A stretch of DNA of 64,000 bases from positions 811,001-875,000 of the forward strand of contig NC_092523.1 of assembly GCF_037038585.1 (NCBI RefSeq). Reading direction: 5' to 3'. The translations under genes and the position numbers were made by a program. Of this stretch, positions 37,201-49,100 are shown piece after piece. The stretch is from Patagioenas fasciata. Its lineage: Eukaryota > Chordata > Aves > Columbiformes > Columbidae. The number at the start of each line of letters is the position of its first letter. Positions within the stretch are counted from its first letter, which is position 1. The notes under the pieces were generated by a model. That model was not told the origin of the DNA, did no database searches, and saw only the letters and a list, made by a program, of their open reading frames with translations.

Positions 37201-40200
37201 GCAGTGACACCGGTTCAGCAGTGACGCCAGGACAGCGGTGACACCGGCATGGCAGCGGAACCCCGCAGCACGGCGTCCCGCAGCGGGGTGGGGAAGGCGG
37301 GTGACCCCAGTGCAGCCCAACCACCACACACCCACGGGTGCTGGAACCAGGGCCCGGGGAGCGCCAGGGGAGCAGCACCCAGAGCCAGCGCCGGTCCCAT
37401 CCCAGCTGACGGCGCCGGGACGCAGCGCTGGGGCCTCGTGCTGGAGACAAGATCGTTAGAGGAAAACCCATGGCTCACAGGGCCAGCCCAGCCCTCAGGA
37501 GCCAGCCCGGCACCAAAGTTGAGAGCAACGAGGTGACAAGAGGGGACAGCAGCAGCAGGGCACGCAGTGCCCACGCGCGCTCCGCGGCACTCACATGATG
37601 TTGGCTTTGTGCACGGCCGTCACCTTGGAGCGGCCCTTCTTGGTGGCGAAGTCGAAGGCGAACTTGGCGATGCGCTGCGACTTGGCGCGGGTGATGATCT
37701 TCAGGCACTCGATGACGCCCTTGGCACTCTGGAGAGAACGGGGAGCGTGAGCAGCCACGGCACAGCCTGCACAGCCACGCACCACCCACCCCACAGCCTG
37801 CACAGCCCACGCACCCCACAGCCTGCACAGCCCACACACCATGCACCCCACAGCCCGTGCACCCCACAGCCTGTGCACCCCACACACCATGCACCCCACA
37901 GCCTGTGCACCCCACAGCCCGTGCGCCCCACAGCCCATGCCCAGCTCACCATCCCACACGGCACCGGCAGCCCCGGTGCTCCCACAGACACGAGGAGCCT
38001 TTGCCCAACCCTGGTCACCCCATCAAGAGGTTCCACGTCCCTTTTTTCTGGTGTGACCCTCCTGCTGCCCACCCCCCTCGCTGGCTGTGTTCACACCCCC
38101 GACACTCTCCCAGCCCCATCGCTGTCACCCGGTAGTCACTGCCGCTCCTGCTGTGCCGAGCGGCTGCGCACAGCCAGCAGGATGTGTCCCGGCAGCGAGC
38201 GAAGCCGCGCGTCCTGGGCAGAGCCCCTGTCCCAGCAGTGGCCCCGAGCCCGCACCTCGTGCTCCAGGGAGCTGTACTCCCCCTCCGTCTGCTCGCGGAT
38301 GATGACGAGGTCCAGGTTGTTGTGGCGCGTCTGGTAGCCCGGCAGGCTCTTCACGTGCACCACGTTGGCGAACAAGTCCAGCTTGCGCCTGCGAGAGACA
38401 CGGCAGCAGCGCTTCAGCAACAGCTGCTTCTGGGGCAGCGGTTGCTCCCTGGAGCGCTGGGGACACTGAACAGCTCCCACCTCCTGACACCTCCCCATAG
38501 CTGTGTCTGCCTGTCCATCCATCCGTCCGTCCGTCCGCCCGCCCGCCCGCCCACCGTTCCCCTCAGGCACCCCGAGCCAGTCACACCTGGTCACACACTT
38601 CCAACAATCCCCAGTCTAATCCGGCCACTCAGCCCTGCTCTGCGGGACCTGGGGACACGCGGTCACCCTCGACAGAGGCAGCCCCTGCCAGTCCCTCAGG
38701 ACCCTCTGCCTCCCTGTGACGCGCTGATCTCCCCGTGTGCGCCCCTCTGCTCACAGCAGACCCCCAACCGCGGCCGTTCCCTGCACGGCTCGGGACGGGG
38801 CTCACCTGAGCCGCATGTCGTAGGACGCCAGCTCGCCCTTGAACTCCATGGGCGTGTGGATCTTCCCTGCGGGACAGGGCAGAGCAGTGAGCACAGCACA
38901 GAGCACGGAGCAGCTGCTGGGGACACTGCCCGGACCCGGGGACAGCGCGGATTGGGGCAGCTTCAGGAGAACCTCAGCCAGAGGAGATGTGGTTCTCACT
39001 ACGAGGGACCCTTGTGAGTCCTTTTATTGCTGGGGCTGTACAAGAGCTCGTTTCAAATGCAGAGGCTGAATAAAACCTCCGCTTTGATAAGCTCAGTAAA
39101 CCGAGTGCTGCTAATTTGCTTCTTAGCTTAAAAAAAATGTCAGTGGCCTCAGGTTGCGCCAGGGGAGGTTGAGGTTGGATCTGGGAACAATTCCTTCCCC
39201 AAAGGGCTGTGGGGCATTGGAACAGGCTGCCCAGGGCAGTGCTGGAGTCACCATCCCTGGAGGGCTGGACAGGCGGACAGGAGGTTCTCAGGACATGGGG
39301 CAGGGACAGGGCTGGGGGAACAGCTGAACTTGGTCATCTTGAGGGGCTTTTCCAACCAAGAGAATTCAGTGATTCTGTGCTCCCTTCTCCCGCCTCCAAC
39401 CACAGGAATTCCCGCCCTTTGCCAGCAGCCCCCGAGCTGGAGCGCGGCCCCCAAGCTGGAGCGCGGCCCCACAGGCTCCTCACCGATCAGCGCCACTTTG
39501 CTCTCCTTCATGGAGTCGACCACCTCGTCCAGCTTCTCCTCGGACGCCATGTTCTGCACCTCGCTCAGGTGGTGCTCGTCGAACACCACAGGCACGCTGG
39601 CGGCCTGGCGGGCACGGCCAGAGCAGTGTCACCGCACAGCCGCGTCACCGCACAGCCCCACCAGGCCACGCGGTGCAGGGGCTGCGGCAGGACTGGGAGC
39701 ACCGGGACGGGACGCCCCAAAGAAGCCCGGGCCAGGGTCACCCTGGTTCCGGTTGGACAAGGACATTTGTGTCACCTCCAGCACGCCCCGTCCTTACTGT
39801 AAGTATCGATTCAGCTGCATAATCAATACCACAGCAGCCACCCCCCTTTGCTGCCTTGAGGTGACAGAACACGTGTGTCAGACGACAGAACCATTAACTG
39901 CCAACCCTCATGTTCTGACATCGCTGCCCGAGGGCTTGTCACAGCTTGGAGGGGACAGAAGGACACGAAGGGCTCTGGACAGCTGGATGATGCCAGCCAT
40001 GTGGCCACATTCCCGACGGGAGCGGCGAGGCCGCGCTGTGTCCTCTGTCACCAGCCCCACAGCACCGGCTGCCGCCTCACGGAGGGAGGGGGACCCAGGG
40101 GCGATGGCCCCAGGACAGCGTCCCAGCCCGGGACATTCTCACACGTTTTCCAAGGCTGCTGCTCCAGCCGAACCCGCGTGTGGCAGCACGGAGACCCCGG

Positions 40201-42530
40201 GGTCTGCACAACCGGAGCAGCCGGACAGCCCGGCCTGGGGGGCTCAGGCTCAGTAGCTCTGCAGACGCCACCCCTGTCCCCGTCCCCCCATCCTCAGGGC
40301 CGTTACCTTGAACACCTCCTTGACGGCGTGCATGAGCTCGGGGCCCACGCCATCCCCGGGCAGCATCGTCACCTGGAACGCGCCCTCAGGCCTGGCGCCT
40401 TCCGCCTGCCGGAGAGGAGCAGAGTCAGAGCTCAGAGTCAGAGCCGGGCGGGCCCGGACCGCGGGGACAGCGGGGACATCCGGACCGCGGGGACAGCGGG
40501 GACAGCCGGACTGCGGGGACAGCGGGGACAGCCGGACCGCGGGGACAGTGGGGACAGCGGGGACAGCGGGGACAGCCGGACCGCGGGGACAGTGGGGACA
40601 GCCGGACTGGGGGGACAGCGAGGACAGCCAGACCGCGGGGACACCCGCACCCGGGGCACGGCTGTCAGACACCCAGCTTCACCGCAGCGCCAGCAGGGAG
40701 CTGGAGCACGGGGAGCTCCTGCTGTTACGGCACCCCGTGCAGCACCGGCACCCCATGTCCCACGATCCACCAGCAAACCAAAGGCCTTCTCCTCACACGG
40801 GGCTTCCAGGTGGTACCTCTCCCTCTTTACTAAGTTCTCCCCCATTTCCACTCCACCCTCAGGATCTCCCCAGCGTTCCTGTGCCAGTCTAACCTCCTCT
40901 TGCACCCACAGTGTCTCACTGGTTTTGGTAAGCTGCTTTTTCTTTCGGTCCTGAGCACACAATCAGTCTCAAGGATAATTCTTGAGACGTTCTGCACACG
41001 ACCCAGCTCCCAACCCCCACCGCCTGCGCCCCCACCTCAGCTGCCTATTTTTACACCTCTTTTACTAATCCACCTTCTTCAGGCAGTAATTCCCTTACAG
41101 AGCTGAGCTCCCGACACAGGATCTCACAGAAACACCTCAGGGACTAAACAGTCACGGGCAGGGACCAGAATCTGACTTAATTTAATCAGACAACAAAACG
41201 AGGGAACGAGCAGCGACACAACGCAACAAACGTGTCAGTGGCATAAAATATGAAGCACAGGGAAACGGTGACTGTGGAAAGGCAAAGTGAAAGGGTGTGA
41301 AAAGAAAGGAGGAGGTTGTCTTTGCCTTTGGTTGTAATATCCCAGAGAACACAACCACAGACGCAAGCTCCGGGGCAGGGAACCTCACCCACAACTCAGC
41401 AACCGCATTTCAAACAGGGGCAGAGCATCTGCAGAGGAACCGCGGCACGGGCCGGCCCAAGGTCGAAAGGACACGCGCTGGGTGCCGAGCGTTCCCGCAG
41501 CGTCCCAAACAACGGCAGAAATGTGCCCCCCCAGCCGGGAACGGGGCAGGAACGCCCCGCCCCCACCGCCCCAGTGGGACCGACCTCGAGTCTCCACCAG
41601 GGCTGTTTCTGCCACCCTCGGTCCCACAGAAACCAGCTCCTCTCCCTCTCACAGCTCTGATCTGCCTGCAGAGCCCCAGCAACGCTGAGCGGTGCTCTCT
41701 CACACCTTATCTGAGCTCTACTCGCTATCACGTTATTCCCTGTGGTGTTTTAGGATACCTACTACAGGCGGGTACAGTAAAGTCAGGGTTAAACAGCAAG
41801 GACTGGATCAAAAGGGCTTTCACCACTGGGTTAACCCCGCTCTGGCCGTGGGTTTTAACACAAACCACTCGCCCTCCTGACACACCGGCAGCCCCAGCGG
41901 GGGGGACACGGTGCTGTGCAGGGAGCAGACGCCCTCCCCTGAGCGCGAGCAGCCAAACGTCCCCGCAGGAACCATCCTGCGTCTCCTGGGTGGTGACGGG
42001 GCCCTGTGACAGCTTCTGTGACCTCCGGCTGCACAGAGGCCCTGGGAGCCCCCCCGCACCCCAGCCCAAAACCAGCGAGGGCTGCCCCAGCGCGGTCCCG
42101 CTCTCACCTTGGGCCGGGGGAGCTGCCGGAGGGCGGCGGAGGCGCACAGGCCGCGCCACGGCCCCAGGCTCCGGGCGCGCAGGAGACCCTGGGGGGCAGC
42201 ACCACGGTGAGACACAGGGAGCCCCAAGCCCTGACACCCCCGTCCAGGCTGAACCCCAAGGCTGAGCTCACCCCACGCCCCCCAGCCCAGCCCCTCATCC
42301 CGGGCCCCGCTCCCCAGGCCCTGTCCCGGACTGACCCCCGATCCCACCCGACACCCCCATCCAGACCGGCCCCTCTCCCCCATCCAGTCTGACCCACCAC
42401 CCCAGCCTGGCCCTCCGGACCGACAGCCGCCCCGGACGGACACACCATCCCACAGCCCTCACCCCGTTCCTCCCCCGTTCCTCCCGTTCCTCACCCCCGT
42501 CACCGCCCGCCCCACACTCAGCGCCGCCAT
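34161..42530 (-). CDS. IDH3B: Isocitrate dehydrogenase [NAD] subunit beta, mitochondrial
   Basis: Non-catalytic beta subunit of the mitochondrial NAD-dependent isocitrate dehydrogenase of the TCA cycle (alpha2-beta-gamma). Exons in coding order: 42495-42530, 42108-42188, 40307-40405, 39484-39604, 38806-38866, 38256-38388, 37595-37728, 37026-37128, 36358-36504, 36174-36268, 36041-36101, then either 35590-35679 (386 aa) or 34161-34238 (382 aa). The human protein is about 385 aa. The start [12 protein letters not shown] opens an Arg-rich mitochondrial presequence. The mature part has [20 protein letters not shown], the [16 protein letters not shown] signature, TAVHKANIM and [19 protein letters not shown]. 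The neighbour NOP56 is tail-to-tail and VPS16 lies head-to-tail upstream. Confidence 0.96.
34480..34915. other. AT-rich unclassified insert in IDH3B intron
   Basis: About 430 bp of low-GC sequence between the two IDH3B terminal exons. GCTGTAATTAATACAGC, itself near-palindromic, occurs twice 24 bp apart (about 34610-34655). Not CR1; possibly an old mobile element. Confidence 0.4.
34965..35345 (-). mobile_element. CR1 LINE 3' fragment
   Basis: On plus: GACATCTTCACCAGCTCAGG, AGAGCCCCGTCCAGCCTGGC, CACCCCTTGTCCTATCACAG. Minus orientation, so sense to IDH3B, between its alternative terminal exons. Confidence 0.92.
35558..35563 (-). terminator. IDH3B: IDH3B proximal poly(A) signal ATTAAA
   Basis: TTTAAT on plus reads ATTAAA on minus, 27 nt after the proximal stop. 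A run of about 14 Gs on plus (C in the mRNA) lies between stop and signal. Its presence lets the proximal terminal exon end its own transcript. Confidence 0.65.
35590..35679 (-). other. IDH3B: IDH3B proximal alternative terminal coding exon
   Basis: After a TTTTAG acceptor it encodes [15 protein letters not shown] then [14 protein letters not shown] and TAG. It is closest to the major human IDH3B C-terminus (VRTRDMGGYSTTTDF). It is paralogous to the distal exon about 1.35 kb downstream, so it looks like an old tandem exon duplication. Confidence 0.92.
35755..35792 (+). repeat. GGACA pentanucleotide repeat
   Basis: GAGAGGACAGGACAGGACAG and onward, about six units, in IDH3B intron. Confidence 0.85.
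36625..36852 (+). mobile_element. CR1 LINE 3' fragment
   Basis: GAGGCTGAGCTTGGATCTGG to CTTCAGTAATTCTGTGGTTC. Antisense to IDH3B. Confidence 0.9.
37752..37945 (+). repeat. Tandem CCCCACAGCCTGTGCACC repeat
   Basis: About ten 15-18-bp units with CACACCATGCA variants in IDH3B intron, immediately upstream (in gene direction) of the acceptor region of the exon ending at 37728. Confidence 0.85.
39143..39382 (+). mobile_element. CR1 LINE 3' fragment
   Basis: GTGGCCTCAGGTTGCGCCAG to AGAGAATTCAGTGATTCTGTG region. Antisense to IDH3B. Confidence 0.9.
40450..40645 (+). repeat. GGGGACAGC-based tandem repeat
   Basis: About 18 units of GCGGGGACAGCGGGGACAGC type with CCGGAC spacers, starting about 45 bp from the IDH3B exon at 40405. 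Confidence 0.9.
40646..42107 (-). other. Long IDH3B intron, unclassified lower-GC DNA
   Basis: From about 40780 to 41870 base composition drops (for example TTAATTTAATCAGACAACAA near 41180). No CR1, coding frame or RNA was recognised; parts may be old mobile-element DNA. Confidence 0.35.
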
Positions 42531-42640
42531 CTTTGCCGCCCCACAGTGCACCGCGCCTGCTCACCGGCCAGGGCACGCGCGGAGGGGCGGGGCCAACCCT
42601 GCGGCGCCCCCTGGCGGGCGGGAGGGAACACCTGGCTGCC
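42531..42640 (-). promoter_or_regulatory. IDH3B: IDH3B core promoter region
   Basis: TATA-less GC-rich DNA just upstream of the IDH3B ATG (CAAAGATGGCGGCGCTG, YY1-like). It includes a GC box GGGGCGGGGCC near 42584. Only about 370 bp separate it from the VPS16 poly(A) signal. Confidence 0.6.
42603..42617. promoter_or_regulatory. Candidate CTCF site between IDH3B and VPS16
   Basis: GGCGCCCCCTGGCGG matches the reverse-complement CTCF core (consensus about AGCGCCCCCTGGTGG) at nearly all informative positions. It lies between the IDH3B promoter and the VPS16 3' end, a sensible boundary site. Confidence 0.5.
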
Positions 42641-42904
42641 TGAGACCCCCTAGGGAGGCGCCTGGGGACCCCGAGGGGAAACCCAGGGATCCCCTTCCAG
42701 ACCCCCCAGGGCCTGCTCCAGGCCCCATAACCCAAGAGCCCTGTGTCCCCCATGGACGCCCTACAGCTCCCCCTAAACCTGCCCAGGAGCCCCCCACTCC
42801 CAAACCGGGGTGGCAGGGGGGTGTTGAGCAGAGCAAGAGCATCAGTGGGTGCCAGGGGGGGCTGAGCCGTTCCCACCAGGAGCCAAACAGCGAGCTCTCT
42901 CCTC

Positions 42905-42910
42905 TTTATT
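42905..42910 (-). terminator. VPS16: VPS16 poly(A) signal AATAAA
   Basis: TTTATT on plus, 232 nt beyond the VPS16 stop codon. No better hexamer lies nearer. Confidence 0.85.
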
Positions 42911-43141
42911 GAACAAGAACGGGGGAGGGCACAGCGAGAGGGCGGGGGTCCCTCTGCCCCAGGGGGTGGGGGGTGCGCAGGCAGGGGGCCCGGCTGCTGG
43001 CGCTTCCAGGGGACCCCAGCGCTGGCCCAGGACCCAGACGCGTCTGCCGCCCCATCCCCACCCCAACACGGACACCCGCGGCGAGGGGGCTGGAGCCCCC
43101 CAGCACAGGGAGGGGGAAGCAGGGCAGGGCCCCAACGGGGG

Positions 43142-46100
43142 TCACTTCTTGAGGAGCTGCGCCCGGGCCCGGTTCAGCTTCTCGGCCACGGTGGCCTCGG
43201 TGCCCGCGCCGCACTTGGACAGCACGAAATTCATCTCGGCCTCGTTCTTGTGCTCGATGGCGGCGTCGGCCGCCTGCTCCAGGTCCCTGCGGCACAGCGG
43301 GAGCTGGGGGGTGGCGGGGACAGGAGGGGGACAGGAGGGGGGACGGGAGGGGGGACAGGAGGGGGGACGGGAGGGGGGGCGGGAGGGGGGAGGGGGGGCG
43401 GGAGGGGGGAGGGGGGGCGGGAGGGGGGAGGGGGGGCGGGATCCCCAGCCACCATTCCACCCACACCGGGGGCACCGGTGCCCCATGCACTCCCCCAGCA
43501 GCAGAGGATGATGCTCAATGTGCCCCCCAGCACCAACCCCACTCCCCGGGGTCTCACCCCTACCCGGATCCCCCAGCCCCGCTGCACAAGGACCCCGCTG
43601 CTCCCAGGGGCTCCGACCCTGCCCCACACCCCCCAGCCCCCACATCCCCCCAACTCACCCCACCAGCACGAAGGCCTTGACGCGCTGCTCGGGGGTGACC
43701 CGGGGTGCGTATTTCTTGGCCTCGTAGCGGTTGTGGTGCTTCACCGCGATCTCCACAAAGGGCTGGAGGGGGCGGGGGGCAGGGGCTGCTCTCCTGGGCC
43801 CCCAGCTCCAGCACTCACCCCATACCCCCCATGGACAGGAAAACCCTTACCAGGTACCCGATGGGCGACTTCTTGCTCTTGGAGAACTTCTCCATCTCCT
43901 CCCAGTCCCCGCGGGTGGCCAAGGCGCTGATCTTCAGCCACCAGTACCTGGGGACACAGGTCACACCGCGTCGAGGCGTTTTGGTTAGAAAAGCTCCTCA
44001 AGATCATGGAGTCCAACCATAACCCACCCTGTCCCTGCCCCATGTCCTGAGAACCTCCTGTCTGTCTGTCCAGCCCTCCAGGGATGGTGACTCCAGCACT
44101 GCCCTGGGCAGCCTGTTCCAATGCCCCACAGCCCTTTGGGGAAGAATTTGTTCCCAGATCCAACCTCAACCTCCCCTGGGCAACTTGAGGCCGTTTCCTC
44201 TGCTCCTGGCGCTTGTTCCTGGGGAGCAGAGCCCGACCCCCCTGGCTCCAAGCTCCTTTCAGGCAGCTCAGAGATCAGAAGGTCTCCCCTCAGCTCCTGT
44301 GCTCCAGCTGAACCCCCAGGTCCCTCAGCCGCTCCCATCACACTTGTGCTCCAGCCCCTCACCAGCTCCGTTCCCTTCTCTCCACTCGCTCCAGCACCTC
44401 AAGGCCTTTCTTGGCACGAGGGCCCAAAACTGACCCCAGGATTCATGGTTTGTCCTCCCCAGGTCCCAGCACAGGTTCGGTCACTGCCCTGGCCCTGCTG
44501 GCCACCCCAGTGCTGGTCCCAGCCAGGATGCTGTGGCCTCTTGGCCACCTGGGCACACGCTGGCTCGTGTTCAGCCGCTGCCACCAACACCCCCAGGTCC
44601 TTTTCCACCAGGCACTTCCCAGCCGCTCTTAGATTGGATATCAGGAAACATGTTTTCCCAGAGCGGGCCGTTGGGCACTGGACCAGGCTGCCCGGGCAGT
44701 GGGGGATTCCCCATCGCTGGAGGTGTCTCAGGGATGTACAGATGAGGCTCTTAGGGACTTGGGTTAGTGCTCGATTCAAGTTGTGGTTGGACTCAATGAT
44801 CCTAAGGGTCTTTTCCAACCAAAACCATTCTGTGGTTCTTCCCCAGCTGCAGCGCCCATGGGGTTGTTGTGACCCCAGCGCAGGACCCGGCACTTGGCCT
44901 TGGTGACCCTCAGACAATTGGCCTCAGCCCATCGATCCAGCGGGTCCAGATCCTCCGTACGGCCACCCCCCTCCAGCAGATCAACACCCCTTGGGCTGCC
45001 GGGCCCCCGGTGCCCCAGCGCGGCCCCCGCCCGGGCTGAGCCCCCCGGACCGACCTCTTGTCGGGGATCTTGAAGTCGCGGTACAGCTGCTCCGCGCGCT
45101 TGTGGTGCCCGTCCAGGATGAGGTTGGTGACGGTGTCGTGCAGCGACAGGTCCAGGTAGGGCTTGTCCAGGTCCTCCTGGAGGTGACGCTGGAGCCGCAG
45201 CAGCTTGATCTGCTCCTCCGTGGCCTGGGGAGCAGAACGCCGGCCCGTGTGGCAGGGACCGCGGCGGTGCAGCCCCGTCCCCGTGGCGATGCCCGCGCTC
45301 ACCTTGGCAGCAAACTCATTCTTGGCTTTGTAGTACTCGTCCACGGCGTTCTGCAGGGCGCCCACCCGGCCCTCGATGCGCTGGGGAGAGAACGCGCCAG
45401 GCTCAGCCCCTCCAGCGCGGGGTCACGCTGTGGGGTGACAGCCTTGAACTGCCCCCCATCCTCTGCAAAGCTGCGGACCCGTTAGTGCTGTGTGTTATGC
45501 CTTAAACACCTGGGTTTTGCAGTTTTGGGCAGGAAAGGATAGGTGGCTGTGGAGGCAGACACCCCATCTTTTCCCTTTCAAGGTCTCTGTGAAACGCAGG
45601 CACGCGTTTTTGAGACAAAGACAAAGAACAGTGCTGCTGACAAGGCCTCGGTCCTCATTGAGATGACCAAGATGGGTCACCTAGCAGACAATGGACCACC
45701 AGGAGACATCGCCAACCAGCAGCTACCCCTGAGGGCCAAAACGACCCACGGCTGTCAGCACCGCGACCGCACTCTGGTTTTAACAGCACCGACCCATTCC
45801 TGGAACCTTCCTGGGCAGCACGACGGGCGAGCGGAGGGACAGGAGCCCCCTCCCCGCCCCGCGCGCAAACGGGCCGGGCTACGGAGCCTCCTCGCCGGGC
45901 CACCCAGGGGCCCGGCTGCTCTGTGCTTTGTGTGCGCGGTGGTTTTGTCTCGGTGGGTTTGTTTGCGCGTGTCGTGTGGCATCGACCAAGTATTCGTACC
46001 CACCACAAGCTGGAGCAATGGAATGGCGAGCTCCTACCTTCCTTCTGATAACCCACCTCTCCTTTTCTTCTGCCTCTTTCTAACTCTATGCTGGGCACAT

Positions 46101-49100
46101 AAGAGAAGCATCTGGCGAGTTTTGTTGTTAAAGCCTCGCTAAGTTTTTGATATAAGTTACAAACCTCTGCCAAGCCACTGTTTGCCATAATCCACTGTGT
46201 GGTGTTCAGTAAATACGCGATTTAACTGAACCTCTTGGGTGATGGTTGTCACTCCATGTCACTGCACAGAGCGCTCCAAAACGAACCTTTGCCCTCAGCC
46301 CCGCGGGGATGGGACGGGACGCGGGGACGGGACGCGGGGACGGGACGCGGGGACGGGACGCGGGGACGGGACGCGGGGACGGGACGCGGGGACGGGACGC
46401 GGGGACGGGACGCGGGGACGGGACGCGGGGACGGGACGCGGGGACGGGGCAGCACCCCAGAGCCCCCGGGGGACAGGAGGGGTGGTCGGTGCCCACATGG
46501 AGCCACGGCCAAGATCCGCAGGGGTCTGCGCTGATGCCCAGCGACTGGGACCTGGGTGGGATCCTGACCCCCCCACGCCAGCCCGGAGCCCCCCAGCCCG
46601 TCCCCCCAGCACGGACCTTCTCGGCGTAGCTGGAGTGGACGTGGAAGTTGCCGAGCTCCTGGTGGTTGTCGTCCTGGTTGTACAGGTCCTTCAGCGTCTC
46701 CCGCTCCTGGTGCTTGCAGAACTGGGGAGCGGTGGGGGGTCAGGGAGTGAGGGGGGGGTCAGGGAGCTGGGGGGGTCAGGGAGCTGGGGGGGGGGTCAGG
46801 GAGCTGGGGGGGGGGGTCAGGGAGCTGGGGGGGGGGGTCAGGGAGCTGGGGGGGGGGGTCAGGGAGCTGGGGGGGGGGTCAGGGAGCTGGGGGGGGGGGT
46901 CAGGGAGCTGGGGGGGGGGGTCAGGGAGCTGGGGGGGGGGGTCAGGGAGCTGGGGGGGGGGTCAGGGAGCTGGGGGGGAGGTCAGGGAGGTGTCACCGCA
47001 GGGACAGCCCCTACCTGGCGGTACAGGCTCAGGGCCACCGGCTGGTTCTGCAGCGTCATGAAGAAGGTGCCGCGGTTCAGCTCATTCTTCAGGTGCAGCA
47101 CCACGGTGTAGACTGGGACAGAGAGCGGTTCAGGGGGGACACGGAGACCCTGCCCACCCCCCATGGCCACCCCAGGGAGCTGCAGCCCCACAGAGACCAC
47201 CAGCTCCCCTCCCCTTCCCCCCGAGGGAGGCCGACCAGCCTCCCAGCCCCTCACCCAGGTCGGTGTCCCCGCTCTCGATGGCTTTGCTGAGGGCCAGCTT
47301 GCTCCGCTTCATCTTCAGCAGCAGCGGCACCTGCTCCCCGGAGCGCGGTTCGTACTCCAGCAGCTGCGGGGGGGTTGTCAGCGCGCGGCCACCACGTCCC
47401 AGCCCCTGGTCACCCCACGGCCCCGTCACCCCACGACCCCCAGACCTTGATGGCCAGCTCCGTCCTGCCGCAGTCGTACGCCCGGGCGGCGATCTCGGAG
47501 TAGGAGATGCCTGGCGTGTCCCCCAGCTTCTGGTTGATGGCCTGGGCCACCTCCTCATCGGACTTGTCCTTCTGCTGCACCTGGCGGGGACAAACGGGAG
47601 GTCCGAGTGTGTCCCCAGAGGGGCAGAGCCCCCTGGAGCCCCCTTACCTTGTAGCAGGCCCAGTGTGCCAGGATGCGGCTGACGCCCTGGATCTCCGAGA
47701 GGCGCAGGTACTCGCAGATGCGGATGGCCAGCGGGTAGAGGCGCCGCAGGACCAGCCTGGGGACACGGGGGACAGCGGTGTGGGGACAGGGGGCTGAGCG
47801 GCGCCCCCAGCCTCGCGGGGGTCTGAGCCTGCGCAGCCCCTGGCCGGGGGACGGGGACAGCGGGGATGGCACCGCAGTGCGGATGGGCACTGCCCCTCAC
47901 CTGTCCAGCAGCACCTCGATGGTGAGACGCTTGTATCTGGGGACAGTCAAGGGACATCTCAGAATCGTATCAGAGAATCATTTTGGTTGGGAAAGCCCCT
48001 CAAGATCACTGTGTCCAACCGTTCCCCCAGTCCTGTCCCTGCCCCCTGTCCTGAGAACCTCCTGTCCGTCTGTCCAGCCCTCCAGGGATGGTGACTCCAG
48101 CACTGCCCTGGGCAGCCTGTTCCAATGCCCCACAGCCCTTTGGGGAAGAAATTGTTCCCACATCCAACCTCAACCTCCCCTGGCACAACTTGAGGCCGTT
48201 TCCTCTGCTCCTGGCGCTTGTTCCTGGGGAGCAGAGCCCGACCCCCCTGGCTCCAAGCTCCTTTCAGGCAGTTCAGAGATCAGAAGGTCTCCCCTCAGCT
48301 CCTGTTCTCCAGCTGAACCCTCAGGTCCCTCAGCCGCTCCATCACACTTGTGCTCCAGCCCCTCACCAGCTCCATTCCCTTCTCTCCACTCGCTCCAGCA
48401 CCTCAAGCTCTTTCTTGGCCTGAGGGGCCCAGAACTGCCCCCAGGATTGGGGGTTTGGCCTCTGCAGTGCCCGTACCCCCGTCTCACTCCACCCACGAGG
48501 TGGCCAGCCCGGCAGGACCAGTGGCCCCACACAGCAGCCCCGGCCCCCCCTGCGCAGGGATGGCGGATACTGGGTGAAGGTGAGGGGGATGCCGATCTGG
48601 TAGTCGCGGACGGCGTTGAGCACCCGCAGGTCCTGGCACATGCGCACGAAGCCGTCGGGGGGGAACTTGTCGATGAAGCATTTCCCGAAGGAGGCGGCCT
48701 GCGGGTTGGGGGGGCTGGCCGTGAGGGACCCTGCCCGGGGACACCCTGCACCCCGCGACCCCCGCTCACCCTCAGCAGTGATTTCTGGGTCTCGGGCTCG
48801 TGCTCGTAGCCGGCCGCCTCGATGCACTGGCTCACGGCCTCCGGGAGCAGCTTCTGGTCCTTGATCTCCCGCAGGTACTCGTCCGCCTTCTGGCTCTCCT
48901 TCTGCGGGGGGCACGGCCGTGGGGCAGCCCCAGCGGCCCGGGGAGCCCCCGCCCCAGCAGGGACGGCCGGGATCGTCCCCCCGCCCCAGCAGGGACGGCC
49001 GGGATCGTCCCCCCGCCCCAGCAGGGTGACACCGGCAGTGGTTTCCAGTGCAGCCCCGGCCCGTACCTCGTACTCCTTCTGCGCCTCCAGCAGCAGAGCC

